Assembly: GCA_963696665.1 (NCBI GenBank) | Contig: CAVOLE010000013.1 | Coordinates: 186,001-250,000, forward strand | DNA from: Roseiarcus sp963696665 | Lineage (GTDB): Bacteria; Pseudomonadota; Alphaproteobacteria; Rhizobiales; Beijerinckiaceae | Length of the DNA: 64,000 bases | Direction: 5' to 3' | Shown: positions 53,918 through 62,316 of the stretch, in pieces | Numbering within the stretch: position 1 is the stretch's first letter | How the letters are laid out: each line of letters starts with the position of its first letter | The notes under the pieces: generated by a model | Told to the model about the DNA's origin: nothing | What the model saw: the letters and a program-made list of their open reading frames with translations, nothing else | Databases searched by the model: none | Made by a program: the position numbers and the translations under genes

Positions 53918-55981
53918 CTATTCCGCCGCCTGACGCTGAACGCCCCGCGCCAGAGCCGAACATTCGGCCATGACGCGAGAGGCGCGCGCGATCGGATTAG
54001 TAAAATAAAAGTCGGACACAGCAGGGACAAACGGCGTCTTGTCAACTGCGCCGCCGAGCGCAGCGATCGAGTTTAAGACGCTGGCATCCGTTGGCGCGAC
54101 GGCGTCAAAGCGCACCAACGAGGGGTAAGCGATGGCGAGCGCCGCCCGCAGTTGGGCCAGCGAATCGAACGGAAGCTTGGCGCCCAGCGGGTCCGACAGC
54201 GCACGCAGGATCGACCAATCTTCGCGCGCGTCTCCGGGCGGGAACACCGCGCGCTCAGCGAACTGCGGCCGTCCTTCGGTGTTGACGTAGATGCCTGTCT
54301 TTTCGGTATAGGCCGCGCCCGGCAAAATGACGTCCGCCCGATGGGCGCCGCGGTCGCCATGAGTGCCGATGTAGACGACAAACGCGCCCGGCTCGATATC
54401 GATTTCATCCGCGCCTAGGTTGATCAGCACATCGAGCGCGTTGGCCTTCGCCATCGCCGGCGCGTCGAGCCCCCCTTCACCTGGCACGAGGCCGAGATCG
54501 AGGCCGCCGACACGCGACGCTGCGCGATGAAGCACGTTGAAACCGTTCCAGCCGTCCTTCACAACGCCCGCCGCGAGAGAGGTCTTCGCGAGGGTCGCCA
54601 GAACGGCGACGCCGTCGGGCCTCGCGAAAGCGCCGGCGCCCACGACCATCATGGGCCTAGCGACGCCTTCCGGCGGGTTGTTCCATGCCTGCGCGAGCGT
54701 TTCTGGCCCTGCGCCCAAATAATTGTAGTTGTAAGTCAGATCGGCCCTAGCTCCGACAAAGCCTACCGGCGCGCCACCCTTAAGCCACCGCTTGCGGATG
54801 CGCGCGTTGAGGACCGGCGCCTCGTGCCGCGGGTTCGAGCCGACGATGAGAATGGCGTCCGCTTGCTCAATGCCGGCGATCGTCGAATTGAAAAGATAGG
54901 ACGCACGGCCGAATTTCGGATGCAGTTTCGAGCCGTCCTGGCGGCAGTCGATGTTGGGCGAGCCAAGCTTGCCGATAAGCGACTTGAGCGCGAACATCTC
55001 CTCGACCGTCGCCAGGTCGCCGACGATTGCGCCGATCCGAGACCGGGAAGCCGTCGCGACTTTGCCAGCGACCGTGGCGAAGGCCTCCGCCCAGCTCGCG
55101 GGCCTGAGCCGGCCATCGACGCGGACAAATGGACGATCGAGTCGCTGCGTCTTCAGCCCGTCGACGATGTGCCGCGTCTTGTCAGAAATCCATTCCTCGT
55201 TGATCGCGTCGTTGACGCGAGGCAGAATGCGGACGACCTCGCGGCCGCGCGCATCGATTCGGATCGAGGAGCCAAGCGCGTCCATCACGTCAATCGATTC
55301 GGTCTTGGCGTACTCCCACGGGCGGGCATGGAAGGCGATCGGTTTCGCCGTCAAGGCGCCGACCGGACACAGGTCGACGACATTACCTTGTAGCTCGGAG
55401 CTCAGCGCGTGCTCGAGATAGGAGGTGATCTCCATATCCTCACCGCGACCAATTGCGCCCAGCTCCGGAACGCCGGCGACTTCGGTCACGAAGCGCACGC
55501 AGCGCGTGCATTGGATGCACCGGTTCATCGAGGTCTTGACCAGCGCCCCGATATATTTGTCTTCCACGGCGCGCTTGTTCTCGGCGAAGCGGGACAAGTC
55601 GGCGCCATAGGCCATCGCCTGATCCTGCAGATCGCATTCGCCGCCCTGGTCGCAGATCGGACAATCGAGCGGATGGTTGATCAGCAGAAACTCCATCACG
55701 CCTTTGCGCGCGTTGCGGGCCATCGGCGAGTTGGTCAAGACGACCGGCGGCTCGCCGTTCGGGCCAGGCCGCAGATCTTTCACCGCCATCGCACAGGACG
55801 CCGTGGGCTTGGGGGGGCCGCCTTTCACCTCGACGAGGCACATTCGGCAGTTACCGGCGATCGACAGGCGTTCGTGGAAACAGAACCGTGGGATCTCGGC
55901 CCCAGCCGCCTCGCAAGCTTGAAGAAGGGTAAATTCGGCGGGAACGTCGAGTTCCTTCCCGTCGATGACGATCTTGCTCAT
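53918..55981 (-). CDS. nuoG: NADH:quinone oxidoreductase subunit G
   Basis: 687 residues. The N-terminal ferredoxin-like domain holds 2Fe-2S cysteines (PRFCFHERLSIAGNCRMCLV), then a His/Cys 4Fe-4S site (HPLDCPICDQGGECDLQDQA) and CIQCTRCVRF. A molybdopterin-oxidoreductase-like domain with no Mo site follows. It overlaps the upstream pentapeptide-repeat gene by four bases (ATGA). Confidence 0.96.
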   Translation of the reverse strand: MSKIVIDGKELDVPAEFTLLQACEAAGAEIPRFCFHERLSIAGNCRMCLVEVKGGPPKPTASCAMAVKDLRPGPNGEPPVVLTNSPMARNARKGVMEFLLINHPLDCPICDQGGECDLQDQAMAYGADLSRFAENKRAVEDKYIGALVKTSMNRCIQCTRCVRFVTEVAGVPELGAIGRGEDMEITSYLEHALSSELQGNVVDLCPVGALTAKPIAFHARPWEYAKTESIDVMDALGSSIRIDARGREVVRILPRVNDAINEEWISDKTRHIVDGLKTQRLDRPFVRVDGRLRPASWAEAFATVAGKVATASRSRIGAIVGDLATVEEMFALKSLIGKLGSPNIDCRQDGSKLHPKFGRASYLFNSTIAGIEQADAILIVGSNPRHEAPVLNARIRKRWLKGGAPVGFVGARADLTYNYNYLGAGPETLAQAWNNPPEGVARPMMVVGAGAFARPDGVAVLATLAKTSLAAGVVKDGWNGFNVLHRAASRVGGLDLGLVPGEGGLDAPAMAKANALDVLINLGADEIDIEPGAFVVYIGTHGDRGAHRADVILPGAAYTEKTGIYVNTEGRPQFAERAVFPPGDAREDWSILRALSDPLGAKLPFDSLAQLRAALAIAYPSLVRFDAVAPTDASVLNSIAALGGAVDKTPFVPAVSDFYFTNPIARASRVMAECSALARGVQRQAAE

Positions 55982-56289
55982 GCGCTCTTCGTCCCGTGGA
56001 CCGCGCGGAAATACGCGAGGAGATCGGTAACGGCAATCCCATCGATCGTCGTGCTGTCCAAGCGGGCGTTAACGATAGCGGCGCCCGCGAGATTAGCTTT
56101 GCCGACGCGCAGCCCCGCGAGGCTGACGTTGTGAATGCGCCAATCAGACATATTCGGGTCATCGAACGAGCAATCCGACATATTGATATTGTTAAATCCG
56201 GAGCCCGATAGATTAACCTGGTCGAACTTCGACCTGGAAAGGTCGGCTTTGTGAACGCCCATCCGATGCTTTTCGCTCTCGATCTTCAT
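55978..56289 (-). CDS. Pentapeptide-repeat protein inside the nuo operon
   Basis: 103 residues. Residues ~12-85 form pentapeptide repeats (A-D-L-S-R / S-K-F-D-Q / V-N-L-S-G ... A-N-L-A-G), a right-handed beta-helix. It ends IDGIAVTDLLAYFRAV, a closing segment seen in other small pentapeptide-repeat proteins. It has no catalytic residues; such proteins act in protein or nucleic-acid mimicry and scaffolding. Its stop overlaps the nuoG ATG, and it follows the DUF3291 gene by 16 bases, so it is made with complex I. It is not a standard nuo gene. Confidence 0.85.
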   Translation of the reverse strand: MKIESEKHRMGVHKADLSRSKFDQVNLSGSGFNNINMSDCSFDDPNMSDWRIHNVSLAGLRVGKANLAGAAIVNARLDSTTIDGIAVTDLLAYFRAVHGTKSA

Positions 56290-56305
56290 CGTGTCTGTTG
56301 GACCG

Positions 56306-56773
56306 TCAACCGCACTTCCGGCTCATCCATAGCTTGATATGCGCGAGATGGCTCCAGCCAAAGGCAAAATCGCTGTCGCCATGCGCGGTCAAATGTGCAA
56401 GCCGCCCCATCGCCTCTTCGAGATCTGGAATATGCCCGGACGGTATCGGCCACATGACGAAATGGGGCGTCGCGTGCTTTTCGAACCAGTCGCCCTTGCG
56501 GTTGTAGAACTGCTTGTGGACCGTGGCCCAGACGAAGCGCTCCAACGCTTCGACGCTCTCCCACACCGACAGATTAACCGCCATGGTCAACTCGCTCGCC
56601 GGACGGATGGCGGTCGCATTGTTGCTCTCGTCTTTCAGCCGCCAGACGAATCCGTCGCTGCGCTCCGCAAGAGCGTTGATGCGATCGAGGTTCGTCATGA
56701 ACGCCGCCATCCGCGGGTCGTCGGTCGGATAGCGGAACCTGCCGATGTTGAGCTGGGCGATGTGGCTGTTCAT
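56306..56773 (-). CDS. DUF3291 domain protein inside the nuo operon
   Basis: 155 residues matching DUF3291, a ferredoxin-like (dimeric alpha-beta barrel) fold related to antibiotic-biosynthesis monooxygenases. Typical segments are IAQLNIGRFRYPTDDPRMAA, LSVWESVEALERFVWATVH and HFVMWPIPSGHIPDLEEA. The biochemical function is unknown. It starts three bases after nuoF and lies before the pentapeptide-repeat gene and nuoG, so transcription with complex I is near certain. A role in assembly or protection of the NADH module is speculation. Confidence 0.85.
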   Translation of the reverse strand: MNSHIAQLNIGRFRYPTDDPRMAAFMTNLDRINALAERSDGFVWRLKDESNNATAIRPASELTMAVNLSVWESVEALERFVWATVHKQFYNRKGDWFEKHATPHFVMWPIPSGHIPDLEEAMGRLAHLTAHGDSDFAFGWSHLAHIKLWMSRKCG

Positions 56774-56776
56774 GCC

Positions 56777-58081
56777 CTACTCCGCCGCCTGCAGCGCTGG
56801 TTCAGTGTGGGGGTTCGCCGTATATTGGTCAATGCGCCGCTCGATTTCCGGGCGGAAATGGGCGATGAGCCCTTGGATCGGCCACGCTGCGGCGTCGCCG
56901 AGGGCGCATATCGTGTGCCCTTCGACCTGCTTAGTGACGTCAAGAAGCATGTCGATCTCGCGTTTTTGCGCGCGACCCTGAACCATGCGTTCCATCACGC
57001 GCCACATCCACCCGGCGCCTTCACGACAGGGGGTGCACTGACCGCAGCTTTCATGCTTGTAGAAATACGACAAGCGGGCGATGGCGCGGATGATGTCAGT
57101 CGACTTGTCCATCACGATCGCGGCCGCGGTGCCAAGGCCGGACTTGAGCTTGGCGAGCGAGTCGAAGTCCATTGGACAGTCGATGATCTGGGCGGCGGGA
57201 AGGAGCCGCACCGACGCTCCGCCCGGGATGACTGCGAGCAGATTGTCCCAGCCGCCGCGCACGCCGCCGCAATGTTTCTCGATCAGCTCGCGGAACGGGA
57301 TCGACATCGCCTCCTCAACGTTGCACGGCCTGTTGACGTGACCCGAAACGCTGAAGACCTTGGTGCCGGAATTGTTGGGGGCGCCGAAACTGGTGAACCA
57401 TGACGCGCCGCGCCGCAAAATCGTTGGCGAGACAGCAATGGACTCTACGTTGTTGACCGTTGTCGGAGAGCCGTAGAGTCCCATGCCGGCGGGAAAGGGC
57501 GGCTTCATGCGCGGCATTCCCTTCTTGCCCTCGAGCGATTCGAGCATCGCCGTCTCTTCGCCGCAGATATAGGCCCCGGCGCCGTGATGGACGTAGAGAT
57601 CGAACGGCCAGCCGTGAACATTGTCCTTGCCAATGAGCCGCGCATCGTAGGCCTCCGCGACCGCAGCCTCGAGATGGTAACGCTCCTTGATGAATTCGCC
57701 CCGCACGTAGATGTAAGCCGCGTGTGCGCCCATGGCGAACGAGGCGACCAGCGCGCCCTCGACCAGCGTGTGCGGGTCGTTGCGCATGATCTCACGGTCC
57801 TTGCAGGTCCCAGGCTCCGATTCGTCCGCGTTGATGACGAGGTAGTGCGGACGCTTGGGATCGACGGTCTTGGGCATGAAGGACCATTTGAGGCCAGTCG
57901 GGAACCCCGCGCCGCCGCGGCCCCGCAGGCCCGAGGCCTTCATTTCGGCGATGATCCAGTCGCGCCCCTTGTCGAGGATCGCCTTGGTCCCGTCCCAATT
58001 GCCTCGCGCCCTCGCACCCTTGAGGCCGCGGTCGCCGAGCCCGTAGAGATTGGTGAAGATGCGATCCTTATCTTCCAGCAT
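56777..58081 (-). CDS. nuoF: NADH:quinone oxidoreductase subunit F
   Basis: 434 residues, the NADH- and FMN-binding subunit. The FMN/NADH loop is GLRGRGGAGFPTGLKWSF, followed by NADESEPGTCKDREIM; cluster N3 cysteines lie in ESCGQCTPCREG and further on in HTICALGDAAAW. It follows nuoE by three bases. Confidence 0.97.
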   Translation of the reverse strand: MLEDKDRIFTNLYGLGDRGLKGARARGNWDGTKAILDKGRDWIIAEMKASGLRGRGGAGFPTGLKWSFMPKTVDPKRPHYLVINADESEPGTCKDREIMRNDPHTLVEGALVASFAMGAHAAYIYVRGEFIKERYHLEAAVAEAYDARLIGKDNVHGWPFDLYVHHGAGAYICGEETAMLESLEGKKGMPRMKPPFPAGMGLYGSPTTVNNVESIAVSPTILRRGASWFTSFGAPNNSGTKVFSVSGHVNRPCNVEEAMSIPFRELIEKHCGGVRGGWDNLLAVIPGGASVRLLPAAQIIDCPMDFDSLAKLKSGLGTAAAIVMDKSTDIIRAIARLSYFYKHESCGQCTPCREGAGWMWRVMERMVQGRAQKREIDMLLDVTKQVEGHTICALGDAAAWPIQGLIAHFRPEIERRIDQYTANPHTEPALQAAE

Positions 58082-58084
58082 CGC

Positions 58085-58759
58085 TCAATTCCCAATCGTC
58101 CCGGTCGGCGGTCGATCATTCGCTCGCGCCGGCGCGGTCGGCGCGCCGCGGCCATCAACTCCGTATAGCGTGGTCAGCGCGGTTAAGCCGCCCACCGGCT
58201 CGGAGGAGACGCGCCCGATCTGCGAACCCGTCTTGACCGGTCGGCCCAATGCGAGATCATCGAGAAGCTTGGCGAAATTCTCCGGCGTCAGGTCTTCGTA
58301 ATAGTCGTCGTTGATCTGGACCATCGGCGCATTGCAACACGCGCCGAGGCATTCGACCTCGATCCAGGAGAACAGGCCGTCCGGCGTCACATGACCCTGT
58401 TCCCCGATGCGCTCGCGGCAGACGGCTCTAATGTCGTCCGAACCAGCAAGCATGCACGGCGTGGTGCCGCAGACCTGCACGTAGTGGCGTCCGACCGGCG
58501 CCAGATTGAACATCGTATAAAAGGTCGCGACCTCGAGCACTCGGATGTTCGGCATATCGAGCATCGCCGCGACTTTTTCGACCGCCGCCCGCGGCAACCA
58601 GTAGCCGTTCTGCTTCTGCGCCCGCCACAGCAGCGCAAGCACAGCTGACGCCTGCCGGCCGGAAGGATACTTAGCTATCTCTCGCTCCGCCCACGCCTTG
58701 TTTTCCGGCGTGAACTCGAAGCTTGTTGGTTGCTCCTCGGCGAGGCGGCGGACGGACAT
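58085..58759 (-). CDS. nuoE: NADH:quinone oxidoreductase subunit E
   Basis: 224 residues with a thioredoxin-like fold holding 2Fe-2S cluster N1a. The four cysteines lie in QVCGTTPCMLAG and VECLGACCNAPM. The N-terminal helical bundle (EREIAKYPSGRQASAVLALL) is typical. A Pro/Ala-rich tail of about 50 residues follows the fold. Confidence 0.96.
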   Translation of the reverse strand: MSVRRLAEEQPTSFEFTPENKAWAEREIAKYPSGRQASAVLALLWRAQKQNGYWLPRAAVEKVAAMLDMPNIRVLEVATFYTMFNLAPVGRHYVQVCGTTPCMLAGSDDIRAVCRERIGEQGHVTPDGLFSWIEVECLGACCNAPMVQINDDYYEDLTPENFAKLLDDLALGRPVKTGSQIGRVSSEPVGGLTALTTLYGVDGRGAPTAPARANDRPPTGTIGN

Positions 58760-58813
58760 CGGTCAACAATTCCTAGAATGCGGCGTCATGCTGAAGCGCG
58801 TCCGACGATCTCA

Positions 58814-60004
58814 TCATCGGTCGACCTCCCCAAACACGATATCAAGCGAGCCGAGGACCGCGCTGATGTCCGCGAGCATATGCTTGCGACAGAGAAAATC
58901 CATCGCTTGAAGATGCGCAAAGCCAGGCGCGCGAAGCTTGACACGGTACGGCTTGTTCGAGCCGTCGGAGATGAGATAAACGCCAAACTCCCCCTTGGGC
59001 GCTTCGACCGCGGCGTAAACCTCGCCAGCCGGAACCTTGTACCCCTCAGTGTAGAGCTTGAAATGATGGATGAGCGCCTCCATCGATCGCTTCATTTCGG
59101 CGCGTCGGGGGGGCACGACTTTGCCATCGTCGGTTACTACCGGCCCCTCCCCTCCAGGCGAGTTCAGCTTGTCGCAGCACTGTCGCATGATCTTTACCGA
59201 CTGGCGCATCTCTTCCATGCGGATCACATAACGGTCGTAGCAGTCGCCGTTCTTGCCGACGGGAATATCGAAATCCATTTCCTCGTAGCATTCGTAGGGC
59301 TGAGCTTTGCGCAGATCCCATGGAGCGCCTGAGCCTCGCACCATGACGCCCGAGAAGCCCCAAGCCCAGGCGTCCGCCAGCTTGACCACGCCGATGTCGA
59401 CATTGCGCTGCTTGAAGATCCGATTTCCAGTGAGCAGGGTCTCGAGATCGTCGCAGACCTTGAGGAACGGGTCGCAGAAGGCCTCGATGTCGTCGACGAG
59501 CTTGCGCGGCAAATCCTGGTGGACGCCGCCCGGTCGGAAATAGGCCGCGTGCATGCGGGCGCCGCTAGCGCGCTCGTAGAACACCATCAACTTCTCGCGC
59601 TCCTCAAACCCCCAAAGCGGCGGCGTCAGCGCGCCGACGTCCATCGCTTGGGTCGTGATCTGGAGCAAATGCGACAACAGGCGGCCAATCTCGCAGTAGA
59701 GCACACGAATGAGTTGGCCGCGCCGCGGAACCGAAATGCCGAGAAGCCGCTCGACCGCCAACGCATACGCGTGCTCCTGATTCATCGGCGCGACATAATC
59801 AAGCCGATCCAGGTAGGGCACGTTCTGCAGGTAGGTGCGCGCCTCCATGAGTTTTTCGGTGCCGCGATGCAGAAGGCCAATATGGGGGTCGACCCGCTCG
59901 ACCACCTCGCCGTCGAGCTCGAGCACAAGCCGCAACACGCCATGCGCCGCCGGATGTTGGGGGCCAAAATTAATCGAGAAGTTGCGTAGGTTCTGCTCGT
60001 TCAT
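58814..60004 (-). CDS. nuoD: NADH:quinone oxidoreductase subunit D
   Basis: 396 residues, the 49-kDa-type subunit that lines the quinone site. FGPQHPAAHGVLRLVLELDG contains the quinone-proximal His, and the C-terminal FLCRKHMLADISAVLGSLDI is conserved. I start at MNEQNLRNFSI (60004). It is a separate gene, not fused to nuoC, with 11 bases between them. Confidence 0.97.
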   Translation of the reverse strand: MNEQNLRNFSINFGPQHPAAHGVLRLVLELDGEVVERVDPHIGLLHRGTEKLMEARTYLQNVPYLDRLDYVAPMNQEHAYALAVERLLGISVPRRGQLIRVLYCEIGRLLSHLLQITTQAMDVGALTPPLWGFEEREKLMVFYERASGARMHAAYFRPGGVHQDLPRKLVDDIEAFCDPFLKVCDDLETLLTGNRIFKQRNVDIGVVKLADAWAWGFSGVMVRGSGAPWDLRKAQPYECYEEMDFDIPVGKNGDCYDRYVIRMEEMRQSVKIMRQCCDKLNSPGGEGPVVTDDGKVVPPRRAEMKRSMEALIHHFKLYTEGYKVPAGEVYAAVEAPKGEFGVYLISDGSNKPYRVKLRAPGFAHLQAMDFLCRKHMLADISAVLGSLDIVFGEVDR

Positions 60005-60015
60005 GACCGGACCGC

Positions 60016-60621
60016 CTACTGCTGACTGTCTTTCGCTTTCTCGTCGCCAGGCAGCGGGGGGCCTTCCCACGGGCTAAGGAAATCGAACTGGCGGAATTCC
60101 TGATTGAGCCGCACCGGGTCGTAGCGCACACGCTTTTCCGCATCGTCGTAGCGCACCTCGACGAAACCTGTCATCGGGAAATCCTTGCGCAACGGGTAAC
60201 CGTCGAAACCGTAGTCGGTCAGGATGCGCCGCAAATCCGGATGGCCCTCGAACACCACCCCGAACAGGTCGTAAATCTCGCGCTCGTACCAATCGGCGCC
60301 AGGATAGACGGCGGTAGCGCTCATGACCGCGGTATCCTCGTCAGTCTCGATCTTGACCCGGATCCGCCGGTTCAGTTTCGGCGAGAGCAGATGGTAGACG
60401 ACGTCGAAGCGCTTCTCGCGCTGCGGATAGTCGACACCAGAAATATCGATGATTGAAACGAATTGAGCCGCCGGATCATCGCGGAGGAATTGGAGCGTCT
60501 CAACGATGCGCGCGGGATAAACAGTTAGCGTCAGCTCACCAAACGCGAAAGCAGATTCCACCACGGCTCCGGGAGCCGCAGCGGCCAGGTTCGTCGCGAT
60601 GGTCTGGAGCTGGTCGTCCAT
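60016..60621 (-). CDS. nuoC: NADH:quinone oxidoreductase subunit C
   Basis: 201 residues, 30-kDa-type subunit. The signature ADWYEREIYDLFGVVFEGHP and RRILTDYGFDGYPLRKDFP are present. It bridges the Q module and needs no cofactor. Confidence 0.97.
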   Translation of the reverse strand: MDDQLQTIATNLAAAAPGAVVESAFAFGELTLTVYPARIVETLQFLRDDPAAQFVSIIDISGVDYPQREKRFDVVYHLLSPKLNRRIRVKIETDEDTAVMSATAVYPGADWYEREIYDLFGVVFEGHPDLRRILTDYGFDGYPLRKDFPMTGFVEVRYDDAEKRVRYDPVRLNQEFRQFDFLSPWEGPPLPGDEKAKDSQQ

Positions 60622-60660
60622 TCGGTCAAGTCTCGCCTTCTGCTTCGCGCCCGCGTACCT

Positions 60661-61236
60661 TCATCGTTCGATCGTCCCGGTTCGGCGAATTTTCTTCTGC
60701 AGCATCAACACGCCGTAGAGCAGCGCCTCGGCGGTAGGTGGACAGCCGGGCACATAGATATCAACGGGGACAACGCGGTCGCACCCGCGCACGACTGAAT
60801 AGGAGTAGTGATAGTAGCCGCCGCCGTTGGCGCATGAGCCCATCGAGATGACATAGCGCGGCTCTGGCATCTGGTCATAGACCTTGCGCAGCGCCGGCGC
60901 CATCTTATTCGTCAGCGTCCCCGCGACAATCATCACATCGGACTGGCGGGGGCTGGCGCGCGGCGCAAAGCCATAACGTTCGACGTCGTAGCGCGGCATC
61001 GACAGCTGCATCATCTCGACCGCACAGCAGGCAAGGCCGAAGGTCATCCACATCAATGAGCCAGTGCGCGCCCATTGGATAAGGTCGTCGGTCGTCGTGA
61101 CGAGAAAGCCCTTGTCGGCGAGTTCATCACTGATCGAGCCGAAATATCGGTCTTCTGGCCGGACCGGTTTGCCGGTCAATGGATCGAGGATGTCGGTCGC
61201 GACTTGTGCAACGGTTGGGCTGGCGATCAATCCCAT
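60661..61236 (-). CDS. nuoB: NADH:quinone oxidoreductase subunit B
   Basis: 191 residues, carrying cluster N2, the electron donor to quinone. The tandem cysteines FGLACCAVEMMQLS, then MGSCANGGGYYHYS and YVPGCPPTAEALLYG supply the ligands. I start at MGLIASPTVAQ; it overlaps the nuoA 3' end by 10 bases. Confidence 0.97.
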   Translation of the reverse strand: MGLIASPTVAQVATDILDPLTGKPVRPEDRYFGSISDELADKGFLVTTTDDLIQWARTGSLMWMTFGLACCAVEMMQLSMPRYDVERYGFAPRASPRQSDVMIVAGTLTNKMAPALRKVYDQMPEPRYVISMGSCANGGGYYHYSYSVVRGCDRVVPVDIYVPGCPPTAEALLYGVLMLQKKIRRTGTIER

Positions 61237-61592
61237 TCCAGCGCTCCTTTGTTCCACTCGTAAACAAAACCAATGGTCAGCACCGCCAGAAAGATCATCA
61301 TCGACCAGAATCCCAGTGCGCCCAGGTCGTGGAAAACGATGGCCCAGGGAAACAGGAACGCCACCTCAAGATCGAAGATGATGAAGAGGAGCGAGACGAG
61401 GTAGAAGCGTGCGTCGAAGCGCATGCGAGCATCGTCAAACGGAGGAAAACCGCACTCATAGGGCGAGAGCTTTTCGGTGTCAGGCGCACGATAGGCGACG
61501 AGAAAGGGCGCAATCAACAGCGCCCCGCTTATAAGGGTTGCGATGATTATGAACACAACCAGCGGCATGTAATCGGAAATAAGGCTCGGCAT
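61227..61592 (-). CDS. nuoA: NADH:quinone oxidoreductase subunit A
   Basis: 121 residues with three hydrophobic helices and the conserved loop KLSPYECGFPPFDDARMRFD followed by FLVSLLFIIFDLEVAFLFPW-type sequence (here YLVSLLFIIFDLEVAFLFPW). First gene of the operon; its promoter should lie within 61593-61850. I start at MPSLISDYMPL. Confidence 0.97.
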   Translation of the reverse strand: MPSLISDYMPLVVFIIIATLISGALLIAPFLVAYRAPDTEKLSPYECGFPPFDDARMRFDARFYLVSLLFIIFDLEVAFLFPWAIVFHDLGALGFWSMMIFLAVLTIGFVYEWNKGALEWD

Positions 61593-61849
61593 GGCCTCGC
61601 TCTTCAGATTATCGATTGCGCGGCACACGTCGCGCCGCGGACGCCCCCCGTCCGTCAACGCGTATCGCAGTGCAGCGTGGCATGCAAGGCGAAAGGCTAA
61701 CCAACGCCGCGCCTCGCCGTCGAAATGCGCCGCCTACGTGATGTGGCTTGAGTGCGCGCGTTTAGCGCCGGAAAGGACTGGTTGATGAGGTCGCTCGGCG
61801 TTCCCGAGGGGCCGCGAAAGCCCCCGGTCGAAGGCCGGACGGTGGATTT

Positions 61850-61908
61850 AAGAAAAATCGACACTCTCTTGCCAAACCGACCGGGATGCGGTATTGTTTT
61901 TCAGAAAG
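61850..61908 (+). promoter_or_regulatory. Promoter-like element, copy B
   Basis: -35 TTGCCA (61869-61874), 17-base spacer, -10 TATTGT (61892-61897), with AAAAATCGACA upstream and TTTTTCAGAA downstream. It aligns without gaps to copy A at 40646-40708, keeping both hexamers and their distance. Confidence 0.45.
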
Positions 61909-61940
61909 TCTGGATAAGCCAAGCTCAAACTTCTCATATA

Positions 61941-61981
61941 GGGAGCGGGAGACCGGGTCCTATTGGGAGCGGAAGACCGGG
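61941..61981 (+). repeat. Tandem repeat GGGAGCGGRAGACCGGG (two copies)
   Basis: Copies at 61941-61957 and 61965-61981 differ at one base (G or A), separated by TCCTATT; period 24 bases. Confidence 0.7.
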
Positions 61982-62064
61982 CTTCGGCGTTAGGGTAGGG
62001 AACGACTCAAAGTTGCGCAGAAGAGCAGCTAAGCTCCTCAAATCATTGGCTGGCTAAACTTATG

Positions 62065-62090
62065 CGCTGGCCCGCTTAAGCGGGCCAGCG
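62065..62090. terminator. Perfect 11-base hairpin downstream of tRNA-Asp
   Basis: Arms CGCTGGCCCGC (62065-62075) and GCGGGCCAGCG (62080-62090) with loop TTAA. It lies 43 bases beyond the 3' end of tRNA-Asp (minus strand) and could end that transcript, the candidate plus-strand RNA, or both. No T run on either side. Confidence 0.5.
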
Positions 62091-62132
62091 GCTCGGGAAT
62101 GGCGCCGCATGCTATCGAAATCGCTCAGAAGA

Positions 62133-62209
<77 letters not shown>

Positions 62210-62316
62210 GCGGGAAGACGCCGGATAAGCCAGACGTGCTTCCAAGTCAAGGATCTGCAAGCGACCGTAAACTACGACCGCAGACCCAGCCCGTGCGCCG
62301 GCGCGGGGCCACGGAG

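Larger units (their letters stand above)
61904..62092 (+). ncRNA. Candidate small RNA
   Basis: Inferred transcript of about 185 bases from just after promoter-like copy B to a perfect hairpin at 62065-62090. It contains two copies of GGGAGCGGRAGACCGGG and a pairing AGCCAA/TTGGCT between its ends. I cannot match it to a known family; 6S RNA was considered but not supported by a clear long hairpin. Confidence 0.3.
61593..62132. other. 540-base gene-free region between nuoA and tRNA-Asp
   Basis: It must contain the leftward nuo promoter. On the plus strand it holds a promoter-like element (61850-61908), a 17-base tandem repeat (61941-61981) and a perfect hairpin (62065-62090), together suggesting an RNA of about 185 bases. 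No frame looks protein-coding. Confidence 0.5.

Noticed and set aside
61904..62092. 6S RNA
   Set aside because: Ends pair only weakly by eye and no long hairpin with central bubble could be drawn; left as an unassigned candidate.
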